A stretch of DNA of 64,000 nucleotides, taken from Hemibagrus wyckioides (taxonomy: Eukaryota; Chordata; Actinopteri; Siluriformes; Bagridae). Position 1 is the stretch's first letter. Every line of letters starts with the position of its first letter. Position numbers and translations under genes: made by a program. A model generated the notes under the pieces. The model saw only the letters and a program-made list of their open reading frames with translations. It was not told the DNA's origin and did not search any database. The DNA is taken from contig NC_080720.1 of the NCBI RefSeq assembly GCF_019097595.1, positions 20,857,352-20,921,351 of the forward strand, in the 5' to 3' direction. Positions 37,999-50,475 of the stretch are shown in pieces.

Positions 37999-39254
37999 GT
38001 CGTCTGCCTCAGTTAGCACTCGGTAACTGGTCATACAGTGAAATTGAATGTGTCCCTTAGTCTTATGAATACTGATACAATACAATATCTGGGGGAAAAT
38101 ATCATATTTGTGCATATCCTTGTGGTCATTCAATTAAATGCTCTCTTGAACCGCATGTGTCCCGCTCCTGTCTTGCTCTACAGCAGCAGAGCATTAGAGC
38201 ACATTTTTGGCTGTGCATTATTCCCTTATTTGAGAAAAAAAAAATGGTTTATTGGTTTTAAAGAGTAAGGGATTTTTACAAGGTGACAGTCACTTTTCAG
38301 AGCTTTTTATTAATTTGGGTCTCTTCAGTGTTAGAGTATATCGCTTCCTCAGACTGAGGGAGAATTTTATATGCGTCTGAGCTTCTCATCAGTAAAAGTA
38401 CATAAAAGATTAGCTAGCTCTCTCAGGTTTGTTTAGATTGAGCAGGGGAATGACATATCTTGGACAGCGGCTGGTTTGTATATCAATCAAGCATTTCGAC
38501 CAGACATAACATGGCTTCCTTGTTCAAAAGGAACTACATCAACATGCAGAATCAAATTTTAAGGAGCCTTTCAAGGGCGACTGAAAGAGTTGCCTTTCCC
38601 CCCGTGTGTCTGGAGGTTACAGGAGAATCAAATCCCATATATCTCCCATATATTTACATCTATCCATCTATCTATGATTAGATGGGTGATTTCTGAAAGG
38701 ACAGTACTGAAAATGCACTGCAACAGGAGTACATATTCCTCTTCAGTGTTTGGCTGCATTCGCACTGCAGGACACAAGGCCCAAGTTGCTTATAATGCAG
38801 TATGCTGAGGGCATTTGTTAAAACGATTTGCTATTGAAATCCAATTATTTGGACAGTTTTGTGCTGCCTCGACATTCTCTGTTATTGAAGTTGCTTCACA
38901 AGCACGCTATGCAGATTTGACCGAAATGAATTAAAATGCTAATTAATGGTATGTGTGGCAGCTTAAAGGAGTGGAGCAGGACACTGTTGCCGCAACGATT
39001 GCGCGGTTAGTTATCGACTGGGATAATGGCATCCTGGAGTTTAGCGTGAAAGCAATAGCCATTTCACACACTAATTGATTTCGGGTGGTTATCGCCCACT
39101 TTGATATGTCCTGTTACAGTCTGTTACGGGTTTGAAAGGAGCAAGAATCTGAACAGGCCGTCAAAGGAAGGCATTTGATTGTAGGGGTTATCAGAACATT
39201 AGCCGTTATTGATGTTTATGTAAAGTCATGTGTTTTGGTCTCTGTGTGTTTCAG

Positions 39255-39393
39255 TCCGATTACAACTATGAAGATAACCAGTCGGATAAACTGAAGTCCA
39301 TTTCACTGGAGTTTGTGGATGACCCCAATTTCAAAAACAAAGTCAACTATTCCTACACTGCTGTACAGATCCCAACTGACATCTACAAAGGCT
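39255..39393 (+). CDS. cacna2d2: cacna2d2 coding exon iii (139 nt), entry to VWA_N domain
   Basis: This exon starts in phase 0, encodes 46 residues and leaves one base (T) of a split serine codon. An acidic, Tyr/Asn-rich linker ([15 protein letters not shown]) leads into [11 protein letters not shown] and [20 protein letters not shown]. That last block is the clearest paralogue signal: it fits alpha2delta-2 ([19 protein letters not shown], from memory) much better than alpha2delta-1 (..RQISYQHAAVHIPTDIYEG). N-Q-S and N-Y-S are glycosylation sequons, as expected for an extracellular protein. The acceptor TTTCAG ends at 39254 and the donor GTGAGT is at 39394-39399. A CT tract followed by a CA tract starts about 27 bases after the donor. 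Confidence 0.96.
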
Positions 39394-39418
39394 GTGAGTA
39401 CTCATATCAGGGTTACTG

Positions 39419-39420
<2 letters not shown>

Positions 39421-39500
<80 letters not shown>

Positions 39501-39502
39501 AC
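39421..39502 (+). repeat. (CT)n-(CA)n microsatellite just after exon iii donor
   Basis: CT tract (39421-39475) directly followed by CA tract (39476-39502). It begins 27 bases downstream of the exon iii 5' splice site. Confidence 0.95.
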
Positions 39503-39556
39503 CACTCAATAGTATTCATTGTCAGCCACATATCTCTCTTGATGACATCCAGATAT

Positions 39557-39876
39557 TCCATCCATCCATATTCTGTACCATTTATTCCACACAGGGTTGC
39601 AGGGAACCTGGAGCCTACTCCAGGGGAATTGGGGCACAAGGCGGGGGGCACACTGGACAGGGTGCCAACCATCACAGTTCAACACACACACACACCCTTT
39701 CAGGCACTACAGACCATTTAGAGATGCCAGTCAGCCTACAACATGTCTTTGCACTGGATTTGGAGTTCTAGGAGAAAAACAGACTCCAAACACACACACA
39801 CACACACACACAGGGAGGACTCAAACCCACAACCCCAGATGTGCGAGGCAAACATGATAAACTGCTAAACCAGTTT
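39557..39876 (-). mobile_element. tRNA-derived SINE (Mermaid/V-SINE-like), minus strand
   Basis: Read in reverse it has GGGTTTGAGTCCTCCC (B-box region), ATGTCTTTGCACTGGATTTGGAG equivalents and AGGCTCCAGGTTCCCTGCAACC, ending in a GGATGGATGGAA tail at the plus-strand left end. Two CA-rich stretches interrupt it. ORFs at 39313-39857 are shadows of it. Confidence 0.8.
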
Positions 39877-40568
39877 AAACTGAAACCACACAATCCAGAA
39901 ATATCCTCTGATCTGGATTTGTGCTGCGCTTTCTTTCTGACCGTCCCTGCAGAATTGTTTTTTTTCTTCATTCTATGATAAGAAATGATATTAGGGATTC
40001 TCTGTACAGACAACTTGCTTCACTCAGGGGAAGAAAGACCGCTGCTATCTGCGCACACAAGATCAGTACATAGATCAGAGGGTTTTTTCAGCTTTCAGCC
40101 TGCATGAGTGATGGGTTTATACTGAACACAGAAAGAGACTTAAAACTGATCATGACTATGTATTGGTCAGTGATTTTTCATGCTGTCATCAGTTGATAAA
40201 TGCTGTGTTAGACAACTGAGATATGATGGTATATGATGGAAATAAAGATCATACCACAGATTTATTAAATGGCATGGCGTGGTGAATATGATATTTGTTG
40301 TAGCAGATGAGAGAACTTTCGGACATGACGACCTACTGATTGCCCTCCACATTTAGCAGTTTCATTATAAGTGCTTCCTGATGGATTGGGAGTTGATTAA
40401 ACAGCTGTCTTATCTCTGTCCTTTAGGGAGAGATTATAGAATATATGAGTAAGAGAATAAAGGAGTAGCTGTGCTACGTACTTTTTTCTTCTTTTGCAGA
40501 ACTTATGTGTGATTTAAATTCACATATATACATACAGTCCATAGCTATTTTACAAGGTATGCCGGTTT

Positions 40569-40897
40569 ATGGGAGCATGCTGGCTTAGTGCTTAGCTTGT
40601 TTGCATTGCACCTCTGGGGATGGGGGTTTGACGCACCCATGTTCTTAACATCCTTCATGTGTTTTTTCCACATATTCCAGTTTCCTCCCCTAGTCCAAAG
40701 ACATGCATTGTAGACTGCTTGGCATCACTAAATTGTCCATAGTGTATAAATGGATGTGAGTGTGTGTGTGTGTGTGCACTTCTGCCCTGTAATGTGTTGG
40801 CCTCTGGTCCAAGGTGTCCTGAGTCCTCTGGGATAGTCTCAGGGTTCCCTGTGACCCTATGTAGGGTAAGTGGTACAGAGGATGGATGGATGGATGA
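40569..40897 (+). mobile_element. tRNA-derived SINE (Mermaid/V-SINE-like)
   Basis: Head GGCTTAGTGCTTAGC..GGGGGTTTGACGC, then CAGTTTCCTCCCCTAGTCCAAAGACATGCA, AATTGTCCATAGTG, CTGTGACCCTATGTAGGGTAAGTGGTACAGA and a (GGAT)n tail. Confidence 0.85.
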
Positions 40898-41059
40898 CGG
40901 GTTGACCCGAATTGTAACCCTCGCTTTAATGGATAATCTCACCGAAATTCTGTAGGGTTGTATATAAAAAACTGCTGCTATAATCATAAACACTCATCTC
41001 ATGTCAGGACTAAGAAGGAAAATCTATTCAACACTCTTTGAGCTTACTCTCCTACAACT

Positions 41060-41165
41060 GTGTGCCAATTTGAGTTTGGTTTCTTCCACAAGTCCTCTCA
41101 TGGAGTTCTTCCTTGCCACTGTCACCTCTGACTTGCTCAGGGAACCAAATCTACACCAGGATAAC
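41060..41165 (+). repeat. Common fish interspersed repeat, partial
   Basis: TTCTTCCACAAGTCCTCTCATGGAGTTCTTCCTTGCCACTGTCACCTCTGACTTGCTCAGGG matches the middle of the repeat at 15395-15660. Confidence 0.6.
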
Positions 41166-42987
41166 TGCTTTGGGAGAGTATCTTTATTCAAAATGAATTA
41201 TTAGAATTATTAGAATTACCAGACTGAATAGAATTCATTTCAGAGCCACATTTGTTTGTAACTTGAAATGAAATACATGAATGCTGTCGGTCACCAAGTA
41301 AAAACACATCAGGATGTTCTACAGGCATTAAGCAAAGCGACATCATGAAGCTTTGTAATCTTACCAGGGCTTCAAATTAGTAGCTAATCAATAAGGCACC
41401 TGTGAGCGTGGACGTTGCTATCAGAATCAGAAGTGAGGTCGAGGCTCATGGGAATTATAGCTGCCATAGGTGAAGAGGTGAAGAAAGGAAACATTAGTGC
41501 TTGGGGAAAATAGAGTTTGTCTAAGCTAAGAGGATTAATAATGATCAGGAAATCAGGGAGGCTAAGACCTTTTCAAGCTCAGTTGATTATGAAGGGCGTG
41601 AAGAATGTCACATTCGTGTAGGTCAGTATTCTCTTAAAGGGCTAGTTCTGAAAATAAAGGTATATAAAGGGTCTTAGTAAACAATTCGGTGTAGATTGTA
41701 AAAAGCAATAGCATATAGAGTGCTTCAATGTATAAAGTGATGAAATTCCAACAGTAGTTGTTGTCTAATGGTTGATTTATTACATTGAAGTAATTTCAGT
41801 AATCTCAGTATAATCACAATAATCCAATAATCACACAGCCATGCTCAGTTAAGTATAGTATTAAAAGTTTTAGGCTCATTTACTGCTCCTTTGTGTAAAA
41901 TGGGAGACTGGACACTACGATCAGTAGAAAGCCTTTAACAGTTCTTTAACTGTCTGAGGTGCAACACAGACCAAGAAACTGCTAAGTGCCGCAGCTCTCG
42001 GCAGTCAGAGAGCTTTTTTACTGCTGTTGTCATGTCTGAGGTCAGCATCGGCAGCCGATAAGTGGCACTTTCTTACCGCTTAATGTCAGTATGAACCTTG
42101 TGAGGGTCTGTTAGAGGTCCCTGTCATGTTATAACGCAGGTCACCAGGGGCATTTCAACGCTGCACTAAGGAGCATGTTAAAAGGCAGAATTACTCCCTT
42201 TTACATTACTGTGTTTTGCAAGCCATGTAATGGACTCTAATTGAGTTTTTTACATAGTCATGGATGACCAATATGACCAAATGACCACTAAGAACATAAC
42301 AAAAATGAAGCCTTGGTGAGCTGCAAGTTTATTTAGATGTTGAAAAACAGAACCAAGGAGTTTTTTTTACTTTTTCCCTTAAACCCCTTTTTTTGCAATA
42401 ATTTCACAGCCTGCTCCCTCGCCGTGATCTCCTGAAACCATTCAGGAGTTTATCCGTGCGTATCGAGAGATAGAAGAAGGAGGACTGAGACAGAGACACA
42501 GGGAGCTGTGCCCATAATATTAACAGCTTGAAGTAAAAAGTGTGACTGTTCTATTTTGCAGGGCGAAATGGGCCGGTTGGTGCTCACGTCCTGTTCAGAC
42601 TGGCCTGCCAGGGCTCTGTGGCCGTTTATTGTGATTGAGAACGTTCCCCGGCTCGGCCATAATGAACCGTTTTCTGACTCATTATGCCGCCACTGAATTC
42701 CGCTGCCAAAGTCAGCAAACTTTCTAATTAGCGCAGGTCAAACAGCCAAACAGTTTTTATTCTAATTATAACCACTTATTACTGAGTGGCAGCAAAGGAG
42801 AAGGCAGAACGGATGTGAGGTGAGCACCATATGAGCCTTTACATGCCTCCAGCAATATTTTTTAAAGTAAGTATCAGAATTTGTTACTTTACCTACACTT
42901 TATAGACATCTACTCAAAAGCATACCAGGCTGAGATTACAACCTAATTTAGAATTGAACACAGAGGGTTTTTGTTTTTTAAAAAAAG

Positions 42988-43369
42988 GATGGTATGGAGG
43001 TACGGTGACTAAGTGGTTCACTCGGTTGCCTCGCACCTCCAGGGTTGAGGGTTTGATTCCTGCCTCCTCCCAGCATGTGTGGAGTTTGAATATTCTCTTC
43101 GTGTTTCTGGGGTTTCCCTCAGGGCACCCTGGCTTCCTCTCCCAAACCAAAGACAGGTGATATAGGCTGATGTCTAAATTGTCTGTAGTGTGTGAATGTG
43201 TGTGTCTGTGATTGTGCCCTGTGATGAACTTGCATCTTGTCCAGGGTGTCCCCCACTTTGTGCCCTGAGTCTCCTGGGATAGACTCCAGGTTCTCTGTGA
43301 CCCTGTATAGAATAAGTGGTACAGAAAATGGATGGATGGTCAGATGGATGGATGGATGGATGGATGGAT
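42988..43369 (+). mobile_element. tRNA-derived SINE (Mermaid/V-SINE-like), near full length
   Basis: Head GGTACGGTGACTAAGTGGTTCAC with B box GGGTTTGATTCC, GTGTGGAGTTTGAATATTCTC, CCAAAGACAGGTGAT, CTTGTCCAGGGTGTCCCCC, GGATAGACTCCAGG and a (GGAT)n tail at 43327-43369. The most complete copy of this family here. Confidence 0.9.
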
Positions 43370-43904
43370 TTTTACTTAATCACCTTTAATCTGCATTCAC
43401 CTTAACTGTGGCAATATTCAATTGTTGTTCCAGAAGTTCTTTTTAAGATCTAATATTGTAAATGTAAAAAAAAAATCATTAAATGTTTTCTTTACCTTTA
43501 CACATGACGTCGTCCATGAAGCTACTCCTGGGAAATCTGTAACACACCCACTAACTGCCGGTGTAATTGATCAGACTGCACACACACACATTAGAACTTT
43601 CAGCAAATCAGGGCCTTCATGTTTTTCCAAGCAATCTTATGATTTCCTTTAATGCTCCACTGCACTGCAGATACGATTGTTAATTCTCTACTCCTCTCAG
43701 GCTGCTGATTGAGTTTAGGATTTGACAAAACAGGCTTGATGGCTGAATTGATCATGAAATATGATTTGTAAACAGTTTGGAAAGGAAATGAACAAAACTG
43801 ATCATTTGAGATGTTGTGGTACCTGAAACCCTTTAGCTACCGAGACTGTGGAATAAGTTAGCGAATTAATTATCCAGCTGACATTAGCGAGGAAGAACAT
43901 TTTC

Positions 43905-43990
<86 letters not shown>
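43905..43990. repeat. (GATA)n microsatellite
   Basis: About 21 pure GATA units. Confidence 0.98.
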
Positions 43991-44179
43991 CATATACTGT
44001 AAATCAATAAAATCAAGCATTTTGATGCATTTACAATTTTACTGAACAAAATATCTCTGGTTTCTTTAGTCAGTCTGAGGGTCAGTGTTTTTCCTTTCCC
44101 AGTGTGGTAGTGGGGGAAGGATGGCACTGGTATAGCAGGAGGACATGGGGACATTTCTACTTTCATTATTCAACAGATA

Positions 44180-44823
44180 TACAATTCAGGTCAGACGTTT
44201 ACATACTGTGCAAAATCTGCAAAAATATTAATACTTTAAATAAATTATTTAAAACTGTGGGATCATAAAAATTGTAAGTACTACTGTGAATAAGCTATTT
44301 CACATAACACATGCTCACATATAGTCCAAAAGATACAATAATAACTTTATTTTACATAAATTACATACTATTGAACCCTTTTTCAACAGTGATTATATGA
44401 GTCTGAGATCCAGCTCTTCACACTGAGGATTACTGAGCCCTCATACACTGTCCAACATGAGAGCCTGATTAAGTGGGAACTTTTCTTTCTGGCAAACTTC
44501 ATTTGTAATGATAAGTTTTGGAAACTGAACTCAAGTTTATTTGATGGTAGCAAGTGAACTTTCGTTTCTGAGTTTTAACCATCCTGAAATGTTTTACCCA
44601 AACATTACATAAGCAAACATTCATTTGTGTGAATACAGTTTCCTCAGTGTGTGATTCAGTGTGTCTTATGAACTATATGTAAACATCACTTATTTAAAAT
44701 AGCTTATTCAGAGAAGTACTAAGTTTAAAAAATGCTATTTTTATGAACTCTCTCTCTCTCTCTTAAATTATTAACATTTTGCGGATTCTGCAAGGGGAAT
44801 GTAAACTTATGACCCCAACTGCA
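44180..44823. mobile_element. MITE-like element with long terminal inverted repeats (Tc1-like ends)
   Basis: The left end TACAATTCAGGTCAGACGTTTACATAC pairs with the right end GTAAACTTATGACCCCAACTGCA read in reverse. Similarity continues inward for about 140 bp: for example CTGTGAATAAGCTATTTCA near 44285 pairs with AAATAGCTTATTCAGAG near 44697. The termini resemble those of Sleeping Beauty-type Tc1 elements. The core (about 44345-44640) has no transposase frame. One arm carries a small CT expansion (44750-44762). Confidence 0.8.
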
Positions 44824-46239
44824 GATTATTGCTGGATTTCTGGAAGTTTCGAACACATTAGCAAATACGTTTTGTATTTAAGTTTCTGTATAGTGATGAT
44901 AAATCATTTTGTTCAAGATGACACAAAATATCAACTCAGTAAAGTTCTGACACAAAGACCTCGGCCAGTTGACCAGTCTGCTAATGTAAAACCTGTGCAT
45001 TTATTATTCAACTGTTTTTGTTCCTTTGTAAATCTTTAAATCTCTGTTATAAAGGGTCTGTATTGTGGCTTGAATTAGTGGTGGAAATTGTAAATATTAA
45101 AGGGAAATGGAGGGACTAAATGTGTTGGGATGAAAGGAGAGGAAGGCTTGTGCTTGCTTGAGTTAAGGGATTACCAACCTTCTTAGAAATGAGGCTGCCC
45201 TTTCTTTTTCTTTTTCTTCAGAGCGACAGAAAACACATGAAATGCCTTTTGTGTGCTGTTTTGAGAAATGTAGCTGCTCTTACGCTGCCTTTAAAGGAAA
45301 AGCTAATTGATGTGTGTGTGTGTTTGAGAGAGAGAGAGAGAGAGAAAGGTTTTTAGTCAAATTTAGAGAAGTTATTTTTTTAAAAAAGCTCTGTGATTAT
45401 TTGATGGGAGTATCCCAGCTGCTACTAATGCAGGTAACGTAAAGCCTTATGAATATTTCTGTCACCTGGATCTTCTTTAGCCTCCAATGTCCAAATGGAC
45501 ACAGACGGAAGGAAGAGAACGAACAGTGGGGTTTCACATATGTTTTTAGTGAGGGAGGACGGAGACTACGCTTTTAATCCCTCATCCTCCCACTTCTTTT
45601 GCTTTGTCTCAGTTCCGCCCCAAAGCCACTGAAGTAGCACTATCACTCTCGCCCACGCTAATTAAAAACGCCCTCCTCCACTCACCGCCAAGCTCACAAA
45701 TTCTATTACAATTGTTTACGGCTTATTGTGCCATTTTTAATTAAAAATCTTTCTTCCTCTTCTTCACCATCTTATTCTTTCTGCATTCACCCCTTGTATT
45801 TGATCTTTTCCATCTTCTTCGTCTTCATCTTCTCCTCCTCCTGCTGCTGCATTTTCTTTCAGCATCCCTGGTGTTTGTTGGACTTTCTGGCTTTTGCTTC
45901 TGCTTCCTTCCTCCGTCCTTTTTTTTTCACCTTCACCTTTATCATTGGCTTCTTTTGTTGTTCTCTTTCTCTGGCAATTTGTGGTATAATTTCACTCCAG
46001 TACATTTAAAAGTGGATTCATCCATTTGGACTTTTCAGTTCAGACTACAAGCAGATCACATGACCTCATCGCATGCTGTTGGTCTCCTGTTCATCACACT
46101 CTCACAGTCTGTTCTGTGTTTCCATCTGATGCGTGTCCCCATAACGTCCCCAAATTGTCAGCTATTGGAGATCGCATCTGTGTTGTTTAGAGGCTTTACT
46201 TTTCCAGGCTTAATATAGAAGTATGTGCAAGGCTGTTTG

Positions 46240-46890
46240 TTCATAGGGATTTATATTAAATTATATCAGTCAAGGTCACAGCAACGCTGAATGTCTGAAA
46301 TAGTGTCTTCAATACTTTCGATCCTGTTTGTCATACAAAGATGTTACTTACATGTTCATGATCAAGATCTCAAGGGCAGTTTTAACAAGCTATGATTTTT
46401 GCCATCAGTATGTGTGAGATTCTGTGCTTCATTAGCATGGTGTCTTAAGACCAAGTAGATGAAGGTGTTTTAGGATTTATAAGGAATTATCACTGTAGCA
46501 GATGAGCTGATTTGGAAACCAATCCAAATAGCCTCAAGGTCACAGCAAGTTCTAAAATTCTGAAATAGTTTTTCTTCAATTGCTTCCTTCCTGTTCGTCA
46601 AATGATGTTAGTTTCACCTTCACGGTCAGGAACACAAGACCAATGACTAGTCACTATCCGCAATTTTGGTATCAGTCTGTCCATACGTCCATCCTTCAGC
46701 ATATCTGTGTGTCTACATGAGCTTCTCATTAGTGCCATATCTCCAGAATGAGTGGTTGAATTTTTTTTGTTTAGGATTTATAAGGAATTATTACTTTATA
46801 ACTAGGTTTTTTAATTGATCTAAAGAGCATCAAAGGTCACAGCAAGGTCAAATATCTAAAATAGGTCTTCTTCAATTGCTTACTTTATGT
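46240..46890 (+). repeat. Diverged tandem repeat, about 300-bp unit
   Basis: The block TCAAGGTCACAGCAA..CTGAAATAGT..TTCTTCAATTGCTT occurs three times (about 46268, 46531, 46828). GGATTTATAAGGAATTAT occurs near 46474 and 46773, and a CTTCATTAG/CTTCTCATTAG block near 46427 and 46720. The spacings fit a unit of about 265-300 bp present at least two and a half times. Confidence 0.75.
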
Positions 46891-48328
46891 GCAAAGTATA
46901 TTTTAAGGCTATTGATGGCACACAGATGAGTAACAAGAAGGACTAGACTTGGTGGTGAAGGCATCATCGACAGTGCTATTGGTGTCAAGGTCGACTTTAA
47001 TTCCACTCCTGTCTGCTCCTGCATGAAATTCAGTCATTTTCTCCAGCAGTCATTATTTCTGTTTGTGTCTCCATACAGTTTTCTAAGAAATTTAGTTCTG
47101 CTTCCCTGAATATTATAAACCATAAACCATTTACTGGAGATGAATGACTGAAGAATGACAGTAAACATACCTTGGAATTTTTTGTCCTGTAAGTATTAGA
47201 GGTCAGTGCTTGCTCTGCATGAGAGTAAAAATCGCACACTGATAAACCTCTTGTTATGTCCCGTGCGCTCCCGATCCAGACGTACACTTCTAGCTTCATA
47301 TTTCACATCGCTGTCTACACATTCCGCCTGTGGCTGGTCTGTTCACGTGCGTGTAAGCTGGCAGTCTCGGCTAGGATTCTTGGTCTTCCTTTGGCAGGCG
47401 ACTAATGAGCGGCGTGCATTAAGAAAGAGTCGGGCCATCGCTCTTCCAAGTGTCTGCTGTGCGTCTAGATAATAACGCATGCTCCATCATCTGAACTGAA
47501 TGGTCTGTTGTGACAGATCGCCTTCACTTCTCTGCATCGCGTGCTCCTGTGTACGATGCTTGTGTCTGGATAACACGAGTGTCAGTGATGTGTGTTAACG
47601 CACAGGTAAAAGTTGCGAACCTAACAGTGTTTTGTTAAGTGTACACGTGTGATTATTGATTAGCACTTATAGAGTTCTATGTATGTTCAGTCAATAGGAA
47701 ACATTTTACTCCTATACAAAATATAGTGATTTCTAAGCTGAGTGTACTGTGATGGAACACAGATCATGATAATAATACGTGTCATGGCAGGGTTATAGAT
47801 GGAGGCAATTGCAGAGCATTTTATTAAGCACATTAATGCACATGAACCACGATTTGGACAACATCTCACAAATCCAAGCAGAATAAACATGAACATGGTG
47901 TAGACACAGTAATAACACAACGCTACTTAAACAGAAGCTAGACAAAGAACAACACAAATGTGAGTTAAATTGTGGTGCTCATTGTGTGTAAATGTGGTTT
48001 TATTTGCAAAGTGATCATGTGACTAGGTGCAGGATGTGAACCTGGAGTGCAGTGGCTGATGGGTAAACATCATGGGAACTGTGGGAATAATCAATATTCA
48101 TCAATAATCATGAAAATAATTATAACATACTGTCCTTAAGACACATATAGCTATAACCAGTCCTTCCCTCAACAGCCAATTTTCCAAGCACAGATGTTTG
48201 TTGATGACATTCACAGCCAGAAATGAGAATTTTGCTGCATTCTGCGTCGTGTCACCTCTATCAAGTGGATCAAGTGTTTTATGATTTTTTTCTTTTTGTT
48301 TCTGTTTTAATTAATATTGTTTATATTG

Positions 48329-48400
48329 ATATGATATGATATGATATGATATGATATGATATGATATGATATGATATGATATGATATGATATGATATGAT
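48329..48400. repeat. (ATATG)n pentanucleotide microsatellite
   Basis: About 14 pure units of GATAT/ATATG. Confidence 0.98.
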
Positions 48401-48784
48401 ATATGATAAGTCATGTCAAGTTAGTCACAGTATTACAATATTAACCTAAAATCAAACGAAATGACCTAGGTCACTGCCTGGCCCATCGCCAAATAGTGAG
48501 CAGTGCCTTTGGGTTCACGCTCTCCACAAAGCATCCATCGTTTCGCAATGCTGCTCCTCATCAGACCCCTGGAGAGCAGCCATGCTGTCCTTCAGTGAGT
48601 AATAAGAGCAGAGTAGAACCACTGCCAGAGCTTTCTGGCCCATAAATCGCCCATATAACCTGTTCCTCTCCGCGACAAGCCCTGTTCCATAATGGCCTAA
48701 ACGTTTAGCACAAGCGGCGCTCCTAAATGCATCAAAGGGAGTGTGTCTGATGGATTAGCTTTTAAAGCCATCACAGGTCCCACT

Positions 48785-48785
48785 T

Positions 48786-48828
<43 letters not shown>

Positions 48829-48833
48829 TTCTC
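48785..48833 (+). repeat. (CT)n microsatellite
   Basis: CT tract with TTTCT interruptions. Confidence 0.93.
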
Positions 48834-49126
48834 TGTGTGAAGGATGAGCCTGAGGCCCATTCTTCAGGGGAGGGTTCGTTTCTTTTTATCATCTGTCTGG
48901 TGAAAGTCGTGACGCGTCCTCAACGAATAAATCAGAGCAGTTTGGCCCCTCTTCTCTTATCTTCCCAGCCCTCATATTTCTGAGTAGATGACCTGCCAGA
49001 GCCCCGCATTTGTGTGTGTGTGAGAGTGTGTGTGTGTGAGAGTGTGTGCGCGTCTGCTTGGTCACTGACAGTAGAGGAGGTATTGTTTCTGCATACCCAC
49101 ACGTGCTCAGTATGAACACTGTCTGT

Positions 49127-49129
<3 letters not shown>

Positions 49130-49157
<28 letters not shown>
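49130..49157 (+). repeat. (GA)n microsatellite
   Basis: Pure GA tract; a GT-rich stretch lies upstream at 49013-49048. Confidence 0.95.
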
Positions 49158-49645
49158 CACTCAAATGCACCATTATGTTTTTGTGCTTCTTTTGTCACTC
49201 ATACATAGTAAAGCTGTGTAACCAGCTGTGTAACCTTACTCACATTTTGTCCTCGTAATCAGGATAACTAAACACAGCAATAAGCCGTACTCATATTTAT
49301 AAAGCAGTAATTAACCTACAATGAACTGAGAATACACCTGTTTCCTAATTCCTGACTTTCTTTACAGACCACATCCAGTTTCTGGTCTGCCTTCCGTCTT
49401 TCAGCTTGAGCACTCAAACACATTGGGAAAAAAAAAAACGAGTGAAGCAGTGAAGCACATTTGCTTTTCAGACAAAAACTAGGCATGCGAACAAATTTCC
49501 TGTTTGAATGCATTCAGATATTCATGAGCCTAGAATTTTTGACTGCCACAGAACAGACACATGAGCAGTAAAGCATTCATATGCATTTGTATCACACAAA
49601 CCACAGAATCCCAGCACTGTCCTGCTTTCTGGAGCAAAGAAAATC

Positions 49646-49720
49646 CATCCATCCTTCCATTTTCTGTACCGATTCTCCTACACACCCTATACACCGGACA
49701 GGTGCCAGTCCATTGCAGGC
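49646..49720 (-). mobile_element. SINE 3'-tail fragment, minus strand
   Basis: CATCCATCCTTCCATTTTCTGTACC followed by GTGCCAGTCCATTGCAGG is the reversed end of the SINE family at 42988. The tRNA head is absent. Confidence 0.65.
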
Positions 49721-50430
49721 AAAACAAATCACAAGGAAGCAATGCTATAATTGTACTATAAAGTTTAATGCTTGATATTGTTGATTATTGGACAGACTTG
49801 TTTTCTAGCTTCTTTCATTTATTTGGGCAACCTTTATTGTCCTCACACCGAATTAATAACATAGGCTTCGAAATAGGATATGACACACTCATTCTGTACC
49901 CCACTTACATTTCTACCTAGAGCATTAGATACTCAGTAGAAGCTTGGTCTAGTGCCACACGCTTGTACAGCATTCTCTATGTACATTATAATAGCTCATC
50001 CCAGGCTTAATTGAAAACTACACAGGAAGTCAATAATGAGAATGTGTGTTTAGTGGCAGGAAATCCTGATGTGCGTGTGTGTCACGTTTCTTCAGGGTTG
50101 GGTGTTATCTAACCCCGACTGCCTCAACAATTAAATCAGAGCAGAACTGAGTAACATCACCTTTGCTGACTGTCCTTCCCTCTTCTTTTCTTTCTCCCCC
50201 TTTAATCAGCTACTCATTACTAACCTGATTGCACTCTGTGGTGTGTGTGTGTGTGTGTGTGAGATAGAGAGAGAGAGAGAGCTGCAGCACTAATTAGAGA
50301 GTTATTAATATAGAGTGCATGCCATGTTAGGAAGCATTCTTTACAATTTTATTTCATTAATTTATTCATTTTATTTACTTTTCAAGTCTGTCTGCAATGT
50401 TCTGCAGTGACGGTAAGACAGCACAAACAT

Positions 50431-50435
<5 letters not shown>

Positions 50436-50472
<37 letters not shown>
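50436..50472 (+). repeat. (GA)n microsatellite
   Basis: Pure GA tract; a GT tract followed by GA lies upstream at 50240-50281. Confidence 0.95.

Positions 50473-50475
<3 letters not shown>

Larger units (their letters stand above)
27717..39254 (+). other. cacna2d2: cacna2d2 intron, about 11.5 kb
   Basis: A GT..AG intron (donor GTAAGT at 27717, acceptor TGTTTCAG ending at 39254). It contains a weak spaced repeat (28026-28330), a decayed tRNA-derived SINE (29245-29410), minus-strand Ty3/gypsy fragments (30290-32360), a GATA array (33447-33533), Tc1-like relics (33864-34130, 34960-35240, 35335-35660, 37797-37998), CT and GT tracts (35718-35755, 36968-37007) and a non-repetitive, less AT-biased stretch near 38890-39130. 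I see no other gene. Confidence 0.85.

Noticed and set aside
39228..39512. 94-residue ORF as a complete small gene
   Set aside because: It contains exon iii but starts in the upstream intron and runs into a CT/CA repeat after the donor site.
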